DNA of 64,000 bases. Source: Dermatemys mawii. Its lineage: Eukaryota > Chordata > Testudines > Dermatemydidae. The stretch's first letter is position 1, and every line of letters starts with the position of its first letter. The notes below the pieces were generated by a model. The model saw only the letters and a list, made by a program, of their open reading frames with translations, did not search any database and was not told the DNA's origin. The stretch covers positions 749,814 to 813,813 of the forward strand of contig ML677472.1 of assembly GCA_007922305.1 (NCBI GenBank). The letters run 5' to 3'. The translations under genes were made by a program, and so were the position numbers. Shown here piece after piece: positions 11,405 through 23,962 of this stretch.

Positions 11405-12722
11405 ATATGAATCAAAAGTGTGCCCTGGTTGCCAAGAAGGCTAATGGTATGTTGAGCTGCATTAGTAGGGACGTTGCCAGCAGATTGAGGGAAGTGATTT
11501 TCCCCCTCTGTTTGGCACTGGTGTGGCCACATCTGGAGTATTGTGTCCAGTTTTGGGCCCTACACTACAGAACGGATGTGGACAAATTGGAGAGAGTCCA
11601 GTGGAGGGCAGCAAAATGATTGGGCAAATGACTTATGAGAAGGGGCTGAGGGAACTGGGTTTATTTAGTCTTCAGAAGAGTGAGGGGGTATTTGATAGCA
11701 GCCTTCAACTATCTGAAAGGGGGTTCCAAAGAGGATGGAGCTAGGCTAATCTCAGTGGCAGATGACAGAATAAGGCGTAATGGTCTCAAGTTGCATTGGG
11801 GGAACTCTAGGTTGGATATTAGGAAAAACTGTTTCACTAGGAGACTGGTGAAGCACAGGAATGGGTTACCTAGGGACGTTGTAGAATCTCCATCTTTACG
11901 GGTTTTTAAGGGGAGGCTTGACAAAGCCCTGGCTGGGATGATTTAATTGGGGTTGGTCCTTCTTTGAGCAGGGCGTTGGACTAGAACAGGGGTGGGCAAA
12001 CTTTTTGGCCTGAGGGCCGCATTGGGGTTCAAAATTGTGTGGAGGGCCTGGTACGGAAGGCTGTGCCTCCCCAAACAGCCTGGCCCCACCCCCTATCTAA
12101 CCCTCACCCACTTCCCGCACCCTGACTGCCCCCCTCAGAACGACTGACCCATCCAACCCTCCCCCGACTCCTTGTCCCTTGACTGCTGCCTGCGGAGACC
12201 CCCCCACTCTAACTGCCCTTCCAGAACCCCACCCCTTATCTAGGCCCCCCTGCTCTTTCTTCCCTGAGTGCCCCCTCCTGAGACCCCCCACTCTAACCAC
12301 CCCCTGGGATCCCACCCTCTTTCTAAGCCCCTCTGCTCTTTGTTCCCTGACTGCCCCCTCGGACACCGCCCCCACCCTAACCACCACCACCCCGAGACTC
12401 CACCACCTAAGCCCCCCTCTTGCTTACTATGCTCAGCCAGGCGCTTCAGCCCAAGCGCAGGGCCCTGCGGCTCGCCCAGGCAAGGCCCCGCGTTCTGTGC
12501 TCGTCCTGACCACTGGCCCGGGAGTGTGGGGCCCCGCAGCTCGCCGCGCTCGGCCCAGCGCCCCAGCCCGGGAGCACGGGGCCACTGGCACAGCACCCCC
12601 GGCCCAAGCTCACGGGCTGGATAAAAATGGCTGGTGGGCCGCATATGGCCGACGGGCCACAGTTTGCCCGCCCCTGGACTAAATGATCTCCTAAGGTCTC
12701 TTCCAACCCTAATCTTCTATAA
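11405..12722 (+). repeat. CR1 LINE 3' fragment, plus strand, split by a hAT MITE
   Basis: The left part (11405-11986) covers the end of ORF2 ([20 protein letters not shown]..., [33 protein letters not shown]) and the 3' UTR. The last bases (12677-12722, GGTCTCTTCCAACCCTAATCTTCTAT) lie beyond the MITE. Two frame changes break the coding part. Confidence 0.9.
11987..12676. mobile_element. hAT-type non-autonomous element, 690 bp
   Basis: The termini CAGGGGTGGGCAAACTTTTT and ACAGTTTGCCCGCCCCTG are inverted repeats. The flanks GACTAGAA (11979-11986) and GACTAAAT (12677-12684) are a decayed 8-bp duplication; CR1 normally reads GACTAGAT here, so each side has changed. The interior is GC-rich tandem-like sequence, and the proline-rich frames in it are not genes. 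Confidence 0.88.
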
Positions 12723-12960
12723 TTTTATTGACCTAAAGTATATTCCTCCATGAACTGTTCTTCCTCCTGTAAGCAGAGCCTGAATGAGCTCTCCCCTGAT
12801 AGCTAGTGATGCTTTGTGGGGAAAGAATTTAGGAGCAAACTGTGTTTTCATAGACATGACTAGGTGCAGCATGATGCTTTGCCAAAATGATCAATTTTGG
12901 CTAGTTTTGGATTACAAATCACTCTAGTATTTGAATGCAGGGGTAATGAAATGTTGTCAT
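12723..12960. other. Unassigned spacer
   Basis: Nothing recognised. Confidence 0.3.
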
Positions 12961-12965
12961 GCTAA

Positions 12966-13510
12966 GGGCATGGTTACACTTACAAGATTATAGCGCTGTG
13001 GTGTGTCCAGTGAGGTTGAAGTGCTCTCCTACAGGTTTTTGTATATTACCATTGGCAATATACACCATAAAAGATTTAAAGGTCAGCATTTTGCAGCAAA
13101 AAAACTTCAAGTCCAGACTGCAAAGAGAGACTGCAGAGCTGCAATTCATTTGCAAATCTGATACAATCAATCAAGGATTGAACAAAGATTACGAGTGGCT
13201 AGCTAACTACAAAAGCAGCTTCTCTTCTCTCGCTATTCACACCTCCAGTTCAGCTGCTAGAGGAATACCTCACCCTCCCTGATTAGAGATAACAACCTGG
13301 TTCAGCCTGATTGGACTAACCTTGTTATCTCCCACCCGGTTCTTGCCTACCTATTTATACCTGCCCCTGGATACTTCCACTGCATGCATCCGACGAAGTG
13401 GGTATTAGCCCACGAAAGCTTAGGCTCTAAAACTTTAGTCAGTCTTCAAGGTGCCACAGGACTCTTTGCCATGTCTGCTATTTCAGACTAACACGGCTAC
13501 CCTTCTGATT
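12966..13510 (+). repeat. Composite turtle-type repeat with a coding-like 5' part
   Basis: The first 45 bases (GGGCATGGTTACACTTACAA...) are the terminus of the 676-bp Harbinger-like element found at 20445 and 57198. From about 13010 a different repeat follows. An open frame (to 13282) reads LQQKNFKSRLQRETAELQF and KSDTINQGLNKDYEWLANYK. After it comes a non-coding tail with GACGAAGTGGGTATTAGCCC, ACGAAAGCTTA and GGTGCCACAGGACTCTTTG. The same tail recurs at 13857, 33275 and 49830-50190. The family is not identified. Confidence 0.6.
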
Positions 13511-13856
13511 CTAGACAATCTTTGACCTGCCCCTCTCTAGTGGTTATTGGCAGAGCTAATTAGACTCAATTAAAAGCTGTTGTTTCTGGTTGGTGATTCC
13601 TAGTCCGGACATCACTGCTGAATGAGTCATTACACAAATGAAAAACTATTTTCCCCATTCTAATTTTCCCCCTACTGTTCCCCATCCTGTTACTCACACC
13701 TTCTTATCAACTGTTTGAAATGGGCCATCCTGCTTAACACTACAAAAGTGATTTTTCCTCAAGCTAATAATAGCCCACTGTAACTGATTTGTCTCATTAG
13801 AGTTGGTAAGGCAACCCCCATCTTTTCATGTTCTTGGTATACATATTTTCCACTCC
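13511..13856. other. Unassigned spacer
   Basis: No gene or repeat recognised. Confidence 0.3.
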
Positions 13857-13990
13857 ATGCATCTGATGAAGAGGGTTTTAGCCCACAAAAGCTTATGCCA
13901 AAATAAATTTGTTAGTCTCTAATGTGCCACAAGGACGCCTCGTTTTTTTTGCTGATACAGACTAACATGGCTACCACTCTGAAACCTGTC
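13857..13990 (+). repeat. Turtle-type repeat tail, second copy
   Basis: It is a diverged copy of the tail at 13380-13510: CATCTGATGAAGAGGGTTTT, CACAAAAGCTTATGCC, GTGCCACAAGGACGCC and CAGACTAACATGGCTACCAC follow in the same order. Confidence 0.7.
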
Positions 13991-14429
13991 ACCATGCTTT
14001 TGAATGTGGTTATGGCATTTTCCCAAACTAATGCTGGGTTCCCTTTCCCTTTTAATAAAAGTTCTTGTTTGTTAACACAGACTCAGTGCTTGGGAATGGG
14101 TGCTTATGGGTGGTGTGACATTTTCCCAGATCACTAGGTGGGGTCTTTGGCTGAGGGGATAAACATGTGAGTGAGAAAGATGGTTAATTGCCCATCATGT
14201 AATTTCATGAGGCACAAGGGATACACGCAATCCGTCACTGGCTTTCAAATGTGTATAGGACGTATGTGAGGTCCCCATTTGAAAAATCAGAGTCCAACAA
14301 TGTGAATGTCCTAATTTTGCTCTTTATCCAATTTTCATCAACAACGAAACATGTTAAGAGAGCTGGTGTTTGGATCTCTGACCACAATATTGTGCAGTGA
14401 GTTCACAGGCAGGCAGCCAGTTCCCCTGA
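13991..14429. other. Unassigned spacer
   Basis: No gene or repeat recognised. Confidence 0.3.
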
Positions 14430-14580
14430 GGCTATGTCTACACTAGCACTTTTGTCTGTAAAACTTTTGTCAGTCATGGGCATGAAAAAACATGCCCCGA
14501 TCAACAAAAGTTTCACCAACAAAAATAACAAAAGGATGGACAGAGCTATGTCGACAGGAGTACGGGAAGGTTTCAAGCTT
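14430..14580. mobile_element. Partial palindromic MITE
   Basis: GGCTATGTCTACACTAGCAC at the left and the inverted pair ACTTTTGTC.../...AACAAAAGTTT around CATGGGCATG...CATGCCCC form a hairpin. The right terminus is missing, and the CR1 begins right after it. Confidence 0.6.
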
Positions 14581-14588
14581 GGAGAAGA

Positions 14589-17500
14589 TTAATCATAGAA
14601 TATCAGGGTTGGAAGGGATCTCAGGAGATCATCCAGTTCAACCCTCTGTTCAAAGCAGGGCCAACCCCAACTAAATCATCCCAGCCAGGGCTTTGTCAAA
14701 CCTGGCCTTAAAAACCTCTAAGGAAGGAGATTCCACCACAACCCTAGGTAACCCATTCCACTGCTTCATCACCCTTCTAGTGAAAAAGTTTTTCCTAATA
14801 TCCAACCAAAATATCTTCCACTGCAACTTGAGACCATTACTTCTTGTTCTGTCATCTGGTACCACTGAGAACAGTCTAGATCCATCCTCTTTGGAACCGC
14901 CTTTCAGGTAGTCGAAAGCAGCTATGAAATCCCCCCTCAGTCTTCTCTTCCGTAGACTAAACAATTCCAGTTCCCTCAGCCTCTCCTCTTAAGTCATGTG
15001 CTCCAGGCCTCTAATCATTTTTGTTGCCCCCCTCTGGACTCTTTCCAATTTTTACACATCCTTCTTGTAGTGTGGGCTCCAAACTGTACACAGTATTCCA
15101 GATGAGGCCCCACCAATGTCGAATAGAGGGAAACGATTACGTCCTTCGATCTGCTGGCAATACCCCTACTTATACAGCTCAAAATGCCATTAGCCTTCTT
15201 GGCAACAAGGGCACACTGTTGACTCATGTTGACTCACTAGCTTCTCGTCCACTATAACCCCTAGGCCCTTTTCTGCAGAACCGCTGCCTAGCCATTTGGT
15301 CCCTAGTCTGTAGCAGTGCATAGGAGTCTTCTGTCCTAAGTGCATGAATCTGATCTTGTCCTTGTTGAACCTCAACAGATTTCTTTTGGCCCAATCCTCT
15401 AATTTGTCTAGGTCCCTCTGTATCCTATCCCTACCCTCCAACATATCTACCACTCCTCCCAGTTTAACGTCACCTGCAAACTTGCTGAGGGTACAGTCCA
15501 CGCCATCCTCCAGATCACTGATAAAGATATTGAATAAAACCAGCCCCAGGACCGACCCTTGGGGCACTCCACTTGATACCGGCTGCCAACTAGACATGAA
15601 GCCGTTGGTCACTATCCGTTGAGCCCGACGATCCAGCGAGTTTTCTATCCACCTTGTGGTCCATTCATCCAGCCTATACTTCTTTAACTTGCTGGCAAGA
15701 ATACTGTGGGAGATCGTATCAAAACTTTGCTAAAGTCAAGGGAAAACAAGTCCACGGCTTTCCCCTCATCCACAAAGCGAGTTATCTCATCATAGAAGGC
15801 AATTAGGTTAGTCAGTCATGACTTGCCCTTGGTGAATCCATGCTGACTGTTCCTGATTACTTTCCTCTCCTTTAAGTGCTTCAGAATTGATTCCTTGAGG
15901 AACTGCTCCATGATTTTTCCAGAGACTGAGGTGAGGCTGACTGGCCCGTAGTTCCTTGGATCCTCCTTCTTTCCTTTTTTAAAGATGGGCACAACATTAG
16001 CCTTTTTACAGTCATCCAGGACCTCCCACAATCACTATGAGTTTTCAAAGATAATGGCCATACTCTGCAATCACCTCTGCCAACTCCTTTAGCACCCTCG
16101 GATGCAGCACATCTGGCCCCATGGACTTGTGCCCGTTCAGCTATTCTAAATAGTCCTGAACCACTTCTTTCTCCACAGAGGGCTGGTCACCTCCTCCCCA
16201 TGCTGTGCTGCGTAGTGCAGTAGTCTGGGAGCTGACCTTGTTTGTAAAGACAGAGGCAAGAAAAGCATTGAGTACATTTGCTTTTTCCACATACTCTATC
16301 ACTAGATTGCCTCCCTCATTCAGTAAGGGGCCCACACCTTCCTTGACTTTCTTCTTGCTGCTAACATACCTGAAAAAAACCCTTCTTGTTACACTTAACA
16401 TCCCTTGCCAGCTGCAGCTCCAAGTGTGATTTGGCCTTCCTGATTTCAATCCTGCATGCCTGAGCAATATTTTTATACTCTTCCCTGGTCATTTGTCCAA
16501 TTTTCCACTTCTTGTCAGCTTCTTTTTTGCATTTAAGATCAGCAAGGATTTCACTGTTAAGCAAGTTGGTCACCTGCCATATTTACTATTCTTTCTACAC
16601 ATCAGGATGGTTTATTCCTGCAACCTCAGTAAGGATTCTTTAAAATACAGCCAGCTCTCCTGGACTCCTTTCCCTTTCATGTTATTCTCCCAGGGGATCC
16701 TGCCCATCAGTTTCCTGAGGGAGTCAAAGTCTGCTTTTCTGAAGTCCAGGGCCTGTATTCTGCTGCTTTCCTTTCTTCTCTGTGTCAGGATCCTGAACTC
16801 GATCATCTCATGGTCACTGCCTCCCAGGTTCCTATCCACTTTTGCTTCCCCTACTAATTCTTCCTGGTTTGTGAGCAGTAGGTCAAGAAGAGCTCTGCCC
16901 CTAGTTGGTTCCTCCAGCACTTGCACCAGGAAATTGTCCCCTACACTTTCCAAAAACTTCCTGGATTATCTGTGCACTGCTGAATGGTTCTCCCAGCAGA
17001 TATCAGGGTGATTGAAGTCTACCACAAGACCCATGGCTTGTGATCTAGTAACTTCTCTTAGTTGCTGGAAGAAAGCCTCATCCACCTCATCCCCTTGGTC
17101 TGGTGGTCTATAGCAGACTCCCACTATGACATCACCCTTGTTGTTCACACTTCTAAACTTAATCAAGAGACTGTCGGGTTTTTCTGCAGTTTCATACCGG
17201 AGCTCTGAGCAGGCAAACTGTTCTCTTACATACAGTGCAACTCCTTCACCTTTTCTGCCCTGTCTGTCCTTCCTGAACAGTTTATGTCCATCCATGACAG
17301 TACTCCAGTCATGTGAGTTATCCCACCAAGTCTCTATTATTCCAGTCACATCATAGTTCCTTGACTGTGTCAGGACTTTCAGTTCTCCCTGCTTGTTTCC
17401 CAGGCTTCTTGCATTTGCGTCTAGGCACTTAAGATAACTCGCTGATCATCCCACTTACTCAATATGAGACAGGAGTCCTCCCCTCTTGTGCTCTCCAGGT

Positions 17501-17870
17501 TGTGCTTCCTCCTGGTATCCCATTTCCCCGCTTACCTCAGGGCTTTGGTCTCCTTCTCCTGGTGGACTTAGTTTAAAGCCCTCCTCACTATGTTGGCCAT
17601 CCTTGCGAAGATGCTCTTCCCTCTCTTCATTAGGTGGATCCCGTCTCTGTCTAGCACTCCTCCTTCTCAGATTACCGTCCCATGGTCAAAGAATCCAAAG
17701 CCTTCTCTCTGACACCACCTGTGTAGCCATTCGTTGACTTCTACGATTTGATGGTCCTTACCTGGGCCTTTTCCTTCCACAGGGAGGATGGATGAGAACA
17801 ACCCTTGCGCCTCAGACTCCTTTATCCTTCTTCTTTATCCAGATATTTAAAGGCCCTGGGGCTCCAGCTG
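14589..17870 (-). mobile_element. Near full-length CR1 LINE, minus strand, inactive
   Basis: On the minus strand the order is 5' region (17870-17450), AP-type endonuclease, reverse transcriptase, then the 3' UTR ending in the CR1 terminus at 14589. Endonuclease blocks: GIIETWWDNSHDW, KGEGVALYVRE and GVCYRPPDQGDE within 16966-17349, and NLGGSDHEMIEF within 16612-16953. RT blocks: VVPIFKKGKKEDPRNYGPVS (15816-16031), and GVPQGSVLGLVLFNIFISDL followed by KFAGDVKLGG (15190-15612), where the catalytic FADD has become FAGD. At least four stops or frame changes separate the blocks. Full CR1 elements are about 4.5 kb, so ORF1 is largely missing. It cannot move itself. Confidence 0.93.
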
Positions 17871-18365
17871 CCACTACTGGGGCATACCGGCTTATTTTCA
17901 CCTCTGCCCATAGCCTAAACACCCCTGAAGACCAGAGGGTTATATGTTTTTTGTGCCCCCTTGTGACAACTCACATGTTCAGATGACTGTGTTTCCCACT
18001 GATCATGACACATCCTAAGGAATACCATGCAACATTTCTTGATAAATTTGATATTATCCACAGAGTTAGGACCCCTCCCCTTCCAGTCTGTACACCACAT
18101 ACTAACATTGCCAAATTCATATGCGGGGGAGGTGAGTGGTACCATTTTCCATGGGTAGATACTTAAGGTCCTTATCTGCCTTATCACCACAACTTGGGGG
18201 CATAGCAGTCCACGTGTTCTCTCCTTTTGCCACTTCACATCATGGGATCTGGGCAGGGTTTACAATAGTGACAATTGTGATTAGCAACAATGATTGTTCC
18301 ATTCCAGGCCACAGAATCCTCGGGTTCCCCTTTGTAGGTCCACCTGTAACATGCATATTAACAAT
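17871..18365. other. Unassigned stretch, possibly retroviral debris
   Basis: On the minus strand short frames continue from the transmembrane-type frame at 18366-18717 (for example WPGMEQSLLLITIVTIVNPA and KYLPMENGTTHLPRI), broken by stops. No domain can be assigned with confidence. Confidence 0.3.
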
Positions 18366-18717
18366 TTATACGTCCTCTTTCTTAACTCCTATTTTGTGCC
18401 TTTTTATTTGCACTTGATTTCCCAGCTTGGGTACACTGTGCTTCCCAGAGAGGTCATACCATGTGTTGACCTTTGCTGCTATATGTGTTAACCCTCCTTG
18501 TACAATATCCACCAAAATAATGATAACAAGACAAACACCACAAACACACAACACAATCTTCCCATGGTGCTCTGGGCAATTCTTTCCCTGGCTCCAGCTT
18601 GCTTGCAGAGTGTCTGAAAAACAAAAGAAACATTTCCCAGCCCCGTGCTGGGGACACATCATTGCTTTTTACAAATCTCCTTGCTAATTGCAAGAAAAAC
18701 AGAAGAATTACCTCCAA
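18366..18717 (-). pseudogene. Broken frame with one membrane segment, possible retroviral env leader
   Basis: Two overlapping minus-strand frames join to a short protein-like stretch. It has a hydrophobic helix CVCGVCLVIIILVDIVQGG near the middle, a basic segment after it (VQIKRHKIGVKKEDV) and a stop at 18366. A cytoplasmic tail, one helix and an outer part is a layout seen in viral Env leaders and in many host proteins. There is no furin site, no CX6CC and no clear neighbour, so the assignment is only a suggestion. Confidence 0.25.
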
Positions 18718-20441
18718 ACTGTCCTTGTTTTCTTCCCTAGGCAGGCTAGTGAATTATCTATTCATTCATGAAATTCATGAGGTGGTATACCTCAGTTTCC
18801 CCTCTTGTACAATAGGCCAAATTTTAATGGTTTTTCTGCTGTGCCTGGCTTTATTCACAGGTAATAGGTGAGACACAATATTACCATGAAACCTTTGACA
18901 TCCAATTTTCTTTCAATTATCATTTTTAGCATGCGTAAAATTTTCCCCAAAATCATACACATTGTCTTTTATTACAAGATTACTCACTAGCATTTATCCC
19001 CAAGTTTACATTGTGACAGTTTGATTACTCAGACTCACCTCAAGACTCAATGTTTCTGACATTGCTTTTTTGTATATTCCTCCCCTGCCTTTGCTTCAGA
19101 GGTACACTGTCTTTTAACTTTTTGTTCCCTCCTGCTATTCATTACCAAAAAAGGATCCAGAATCTCTCCCCATTCTCTCAGTTCTGGCTGCCCCAGCCAG
19201 GGCCACATTCTCTGGACCCTATTTAAAAAGATATTAAACTTAAAAAAAAAAATTAAAAAAATATGGAAGGCACCTAAACAGTTAAATGCCAAATACTAAA
19301 GCCACATCATACTAACTAACCACATCTAGCACAAGGGTCTGTCAGTGTTGCAGCTTTGAATAAGAGATTCAAATTGAGTTTTAGTGCCATTGTTTTTTTC
19401 TTTATTAAAACAAAACAAAACTAAATTATCTTAAACCTACAAGCAGTATTTTATAAACCATGAGTGTTTGTTTAGGTTCTTAATACCTCACATAACTACA
19501 TAAAAAGATTCACACACACAAAACTTTTCTTGCCCAACACCCCTTGCACTGCTTTTATTGTTTACACAACTGTACCCCGATTACATTTCCATTTTGTACA
19601 ATTGGAGGCAATTGAGTTAAGTCCCAAAAGAAATCTATTTCATTTCTTTAGTAATTTTGATTAAATCATATTTATAAACTATTCCTATGGCAAAAGGACC
19701 CATTTTCTTTCAGAACAGCTTTAAAGGTTTCTGGGGACAAAAACATAGTGGTTGTAGTAGTTTAACTTCAAAGGTTCTACCCAATGTGACTGTACCGAGT
19801 TGCACAAATAATTATATTTACATAATTTGGTTTTATCATCAAGCCTAAAACTTCCTTCTTAGAACACCACAACTGTTACTCTTTACCATCTTTACAACCA
19901 TTACCTTTTAATGTTTCCAAAATTCTCAGCTGTTTACTTCCCTCCAAATTCCCCACACACTCTAGTATTAATTTATGTAAACAACTGCCTTTTACCCTGT
20001 GCTGTCCTTACCTTAGGATTATTCAAAAAGGCAGTAAAACACTTTTATCTCCATGGTCGCCGCTGGACTTTTACTCTAAACATTTCAGCAGAATCCAGCA
20101 GACTTTCTGCATGCTTTGTCCAAACAAACATTTCACATAAATATTCAAAATACGCTCCATTAAAACTTCAGAAAAACCAAAAGTGTAAGTGGGGGTCGAG
20201 GGGGGGTGGAAAGCAACCAATTATCCCTTTAAAGTTATTTTAAAGTACAGGCTAACAGTTAAAACAGTTAGAAACCCTTACACATAGAATTTTTATCCTG
20301 GCTCTGGGAGAGGAATGGGGTTGTTATCCGCTCCTGCAAACTCTGCTGTTTTTCACTTTGAAATTTTTTTTCCTCCACTCCCCTAGGACCAAGTCCCAGT
20401 TCCTGTCTCTTAAGGTGGTCTGTTAACTCTGCTTCTGACTC
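18718..20441. other. AT-rich intergenic stretch
   Basis: No gene was recognised. A poly-A run with AAT interruptions lies at 19238-19262 and could be an old retroelement tail. Confidence 0.35.
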
Positions 20442-20444
20442 CAA

Positions 20445-21120
20445 GGCCATGGTTACACTGGCACTTTATAGCGCTATAAAGCCCCCACGAGCGCTATAAC
20501 CTCCTCCCCGTCCACACTGGCAAGGCACGTAGAGCGCTATAACTGCTGAGTTATAGCGCTATTGTTAATCCACCTCCGCATGGGGAATAAGGGCTGTAGC
20601 GCAGCTGCTGTAGCGCTACAGCAAGGATGTGGACACCCACTGCGCTACAAGTAATCTCTGGAGATGCCTAGAGCCATTTAAGGCAATTGACGTCTCTTCC
20701 CTTTGTTTTGAACTCGGCTGGAGGAATGCGGAAGTACCTCTTTAGAGTTTCTTTCTTAACTCGGCAGATAAGCAATGCAAATGTTTAAGGAGGGAGCCTG
20801 TGTGAAAACAAAGCCTTCTGTGAACGGAGGCTCACTGACAGGCTTTCAGAAAAATGGAAAAACCACTGTCTCTCTCCCTCCGCATACACACAACACGTCC
20901 CCCCTCACCCCCCTCGTTTAAAAAGCACGTTGAACCCAGCTGAATGCTGGGATACCTGCCCTAATGCGTTGCTCTTAATGCCACATTAAGTGCCCCAAAT
21001 GTGGCCATGCTATACCGCAGGAGCATCTGAGTGTGGACATACAATAGCGCTATACATATTACTGTATAAGGGGACCGCTATAACCTATAGCGCTATAATC
21101 TTGTAAGTGTAACCATACCC
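20445..21120 (+). mobile_element. 676-bp Harbinger-like non-autonomous transposon, copy 1
   Basis: The left end is GGCCATGGTTACACTGGCAC and the right end is TTGTAAGTGTAACCATACCC, inverted repeats at the tips. The flanks CAA (20442-20444) and CAA (21121-21123) form a 3-bp duplication, and 3 bp is the size PIF/Harbinger elements make. The interior has repeated AGCGCTATA motifs near both ends. Copy 2 at 57198-57873 has exactly the same length in the opposite orientation. There is no coding capacity. Confidence 0.85.
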
Positions 21121-21123
21121 CAA

Positions 21124-21424
21124 ACCTTTTGGTGCCAAATTATATTTAACTATCCCTAACTCTAATTTACAATCTCCAGTTGCCTTTGCTGGAGTAGCAC
21201 CAAACTCGAAAGATTACTCACAGCCTCCCATAATGCTTTCTTTACTTCAAACCTCTTACAAGCAGACATAAGTGCCTCCTTTCCCTGGAAGGCATCCTGA
21301 ACCCATGGGCAGGAACCTCTTTCTACCACCATTTATCAAGGAGGGTGCGCTCCACAGCCAGCTCCCATCCCTCTGGGTCCCCTAGCATTGCTCTCATTTC
21401 CTTTTTAATCTCATCCCAGATAGA
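21124..21424. other. Unassigned spacer
   Basis: Nothing recognised. Confidence 0.3.
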
Positions 21425-21744
21425 CCTGAAAGGGGGTTCTAAAGAGGATGGATCTAGACTGTTCTCAGTGGTACCAGATGACAGAACAAGGAGTAATGGT
21501 CTCAGATTGCAGTGGGGAAGGTTTAGGTTGGATCTTAGGAAAAACTTTTCACTAGAAGGATAGTGAAGCACTGGAATGGGTTACCTAGGGAGGTGGTAGA
21601 ATCTCCTTCCTTAGAGGTTTTTAAGGTCAGGCTTGACAAAGCCCTGGCTGGGATGATTTAGTTGGTGTTGGTACTTTGTGCAGGGTGTTGGACTAGATGA
21701 CCGCCTGAGGTCCCTTTCTATCCTGATATTCTATGATTCTATGA
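21425..21744 (+). repeat. CR1 3' fragment, plus strand
   Basis: It spans from the last ORF2 codons (CTGAAAGGGGGTTCTAAAGA) through CACTGGAATGGGTTACCTAG to the terminus ATATTCTATGATTCTATG. Non-coding. Confidence 0.9.
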
Positions 21745-21779
21745 AAAGTGTGCAATATGTAGTTGCTAACAAGGCCAGT

Positions 21780-23640
21780 AAGAGAAATCTCATTCATGGT
21801 CTATGTCCCTCTGAAGGTCTGTTCAGCACACCCAGAACTGTAAGCCACTGTGGTACCTTACACACATTAGCAAGTGAAAGCTTCGGTGCTGCTAAGCTGA
21901 GTACCAGCTCCCTGCCCTACCAACCTGGCTACCTTTCCAGAAAACTCTTCAAAACTCTGTCAGTCTAAATCTTGATTTGAAGGTAACAATCAGTGACCCC
22001 AGTTCCCAAGTTCCCCAAATACGTCTCTCAGCAGTGTTGACGCTCACAGAAATTACTGAGTTTGCTGCCTCCAAAGAGACAGTGAACACATCAGCCTATT
22101 GGGTTAGCTGAGGCCCCACAATTCACTTTAATATACAGCACTGAGATGATTTTTGTAATAAAAATAGTATGTTTATTAATAGACAACTCAGATTTAGGTG
22201 ATACCAAGCAAGACTAAAAGAGATACAAAAGGGTTACAAACAAAACACAAATAACATGCTGTCTAATGCCTAAAACCTACTTCTAGCAAGCTTGTCTTTG
22301 CTTGAAAGTTTCTCAGTTACAGTAACTCCAGCCAATCAGGTAGGAGGATCTACAGACTCAGAGGGTGATTTTCCCCTTATCTCCTAAGTGATGGATAACT
22401 AGAATGTCTTTTTGCTCCCCTTGTATTTTCCAAAATTCACTGTCTTTGCTTCAAGAGCCAGAAAGTCCTTTCGGGGGTACAGACTCCAGCATGTCCCCAG
22501 TGTACTCACGAAGCTCTTTCCTCCACTGCTTGCTAGCTTCATTGCTTTGTTTACCTTATATTAAATGCACTTTCATTGTCCTCTGCCTGTAACCAAGCCA
22601 GGCAGACAGGTAAATACACATTCCTTTGCCTGTGGCAGGCTAGTTTATCCTTTGTCTCCAAAACATATTTTAAGAACTTATTACCAGCACACATATATAG
22701 CTCTTTAAATAAACCCATTCATACATCACACAATGATTTTCATATCCAGCATGTTGTACTTAAAGTACTGTACAGGATCTTTTCAGGGGAAAAAAAGGCA
22801 AAACGCCACATTTATTAGCAATACATTCAATAATGAATACTATCATATGTGTATGATCTATATCACACTCGTGCACTCACTCATACACACACACAAACAC
22901 ACTCCGTCTTGCTGCTGTTACCAACTGGTTGCTCCCCTTAACTGCACTGGCCAGGTGAGTTAGATGGGGGAGGGGTAGAACTGGGCTTCTGCCCATCCGG
23001 ATGGTTGCTCCGATGTTGACAAGACGAGACCCGGGGTCCTCTGCAAGGCACCTCACTTTTATAGCAGCTTCCCTCTCATGCAGATCTGTCCCAGATTCAA
23101 AATCTGGGTCTCTGTGTCCATTGGTCCTTCAGGCTGCTTTTTCTCTGCGTGTTGTCCCACTCCTGCAGAGAGGGTGTTCCCAAAAGAAGGTGCTGGCTGC
23201 TAACCCCCGAGGCAATCAATATGTCTGATCTTCCTTAGTCAGCCCACTTGACAACTTTGAATGTCCTTGCCTCTGGCTCCCATCTCCTCTCTGGAGGTGC
23301 CTGCCTTCAAGGCCTTCCTCATTCACACCTCATTCATTCAACAGGGCAATTGCTTACAAAGTGGGGGGAAGATCTTATTCTACTCCTAGCAAAAAGACAT
23401 TTTTCTTCTACCTTAATTATCCTACCTTAGGGGCTATAACATATTACCAAAGTTTAACACCGAGTTTCTAACACAAGGTTATATGAAAAGTTAACACAAA
23501 AGTCATATAAAAATTACACAAAAATACAGAGATTTATCTACAAGCATGTCACCAGTTTTTATATGATACCTTACAAGATACTGTTTGACTAAATGTTCTG
23601 ACAACAGAGTATTGAGTGTGCCCTTTGCCAGCTGTCATAG
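21780..23640 (-). repeat. LTR-like repeats, probably minus strand
   Basis: The part 21990-22820 matches 61690-62480 in order (GCTGCCTCCAAAGAGACAG, ACTCTGAGATG-like, TTTATTAAT, CCAGCACACAT, CCATTCATACATCA). On the minus strand both copies have AATAAA (22177-22172 and 61840-61835). The right part (about 22900-23640) has a minus-strand TATAAAAG at 23064-23057, also LTR-like. Whether these are one element or two is not clear. Confidence 0.45.
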
Positions 23641-23962
23641 AGGGGCTCTTAGTGTCAACTCTTGTTTAACCTGAGACAGAAATGGCAATTCTGCACTGCC
23701 TTATAACACCCAGTGTAAAAGGCCCAATAATGAAATTCAGTGCCATATTTGGCAGTTTGCTGGCACTCCTGCCCTGAGGCCCAAAGAGCTGCCTCAGCAG
23801 TCTGCATAAAATTGGGGTCATCACAGATAATAGACACAGCTTGAATGAATCCCTCTAATTATCCCAGGAGGTGGCTGGTCTGTTTCAGAAGGGGGTAAAT
23901 CCAGGCCAAACTCTTCCCAGACAACTAATTTAAGATGAGCTCCTCACGGCCCCTGTCTATTA
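23641..23962. other. Unassigned, weakly retroviral-looking minus frame
   Basis: A 60-codon minus-strand frame (23655-23837) with DDPNFMQTAEAALWASGQEC continues upstream as PPGIIRGIH after a frame change. This could be a fragment of a retroviral polyprotein next to the LTR-like sequence, but no diagnostic motif is present. Confidence 0.25.

Noticed and set aside
12097..12706. Proline- and glycine-rich frames
   Set aside because: Inside the GC-rich body of a hAT element with clear ends.
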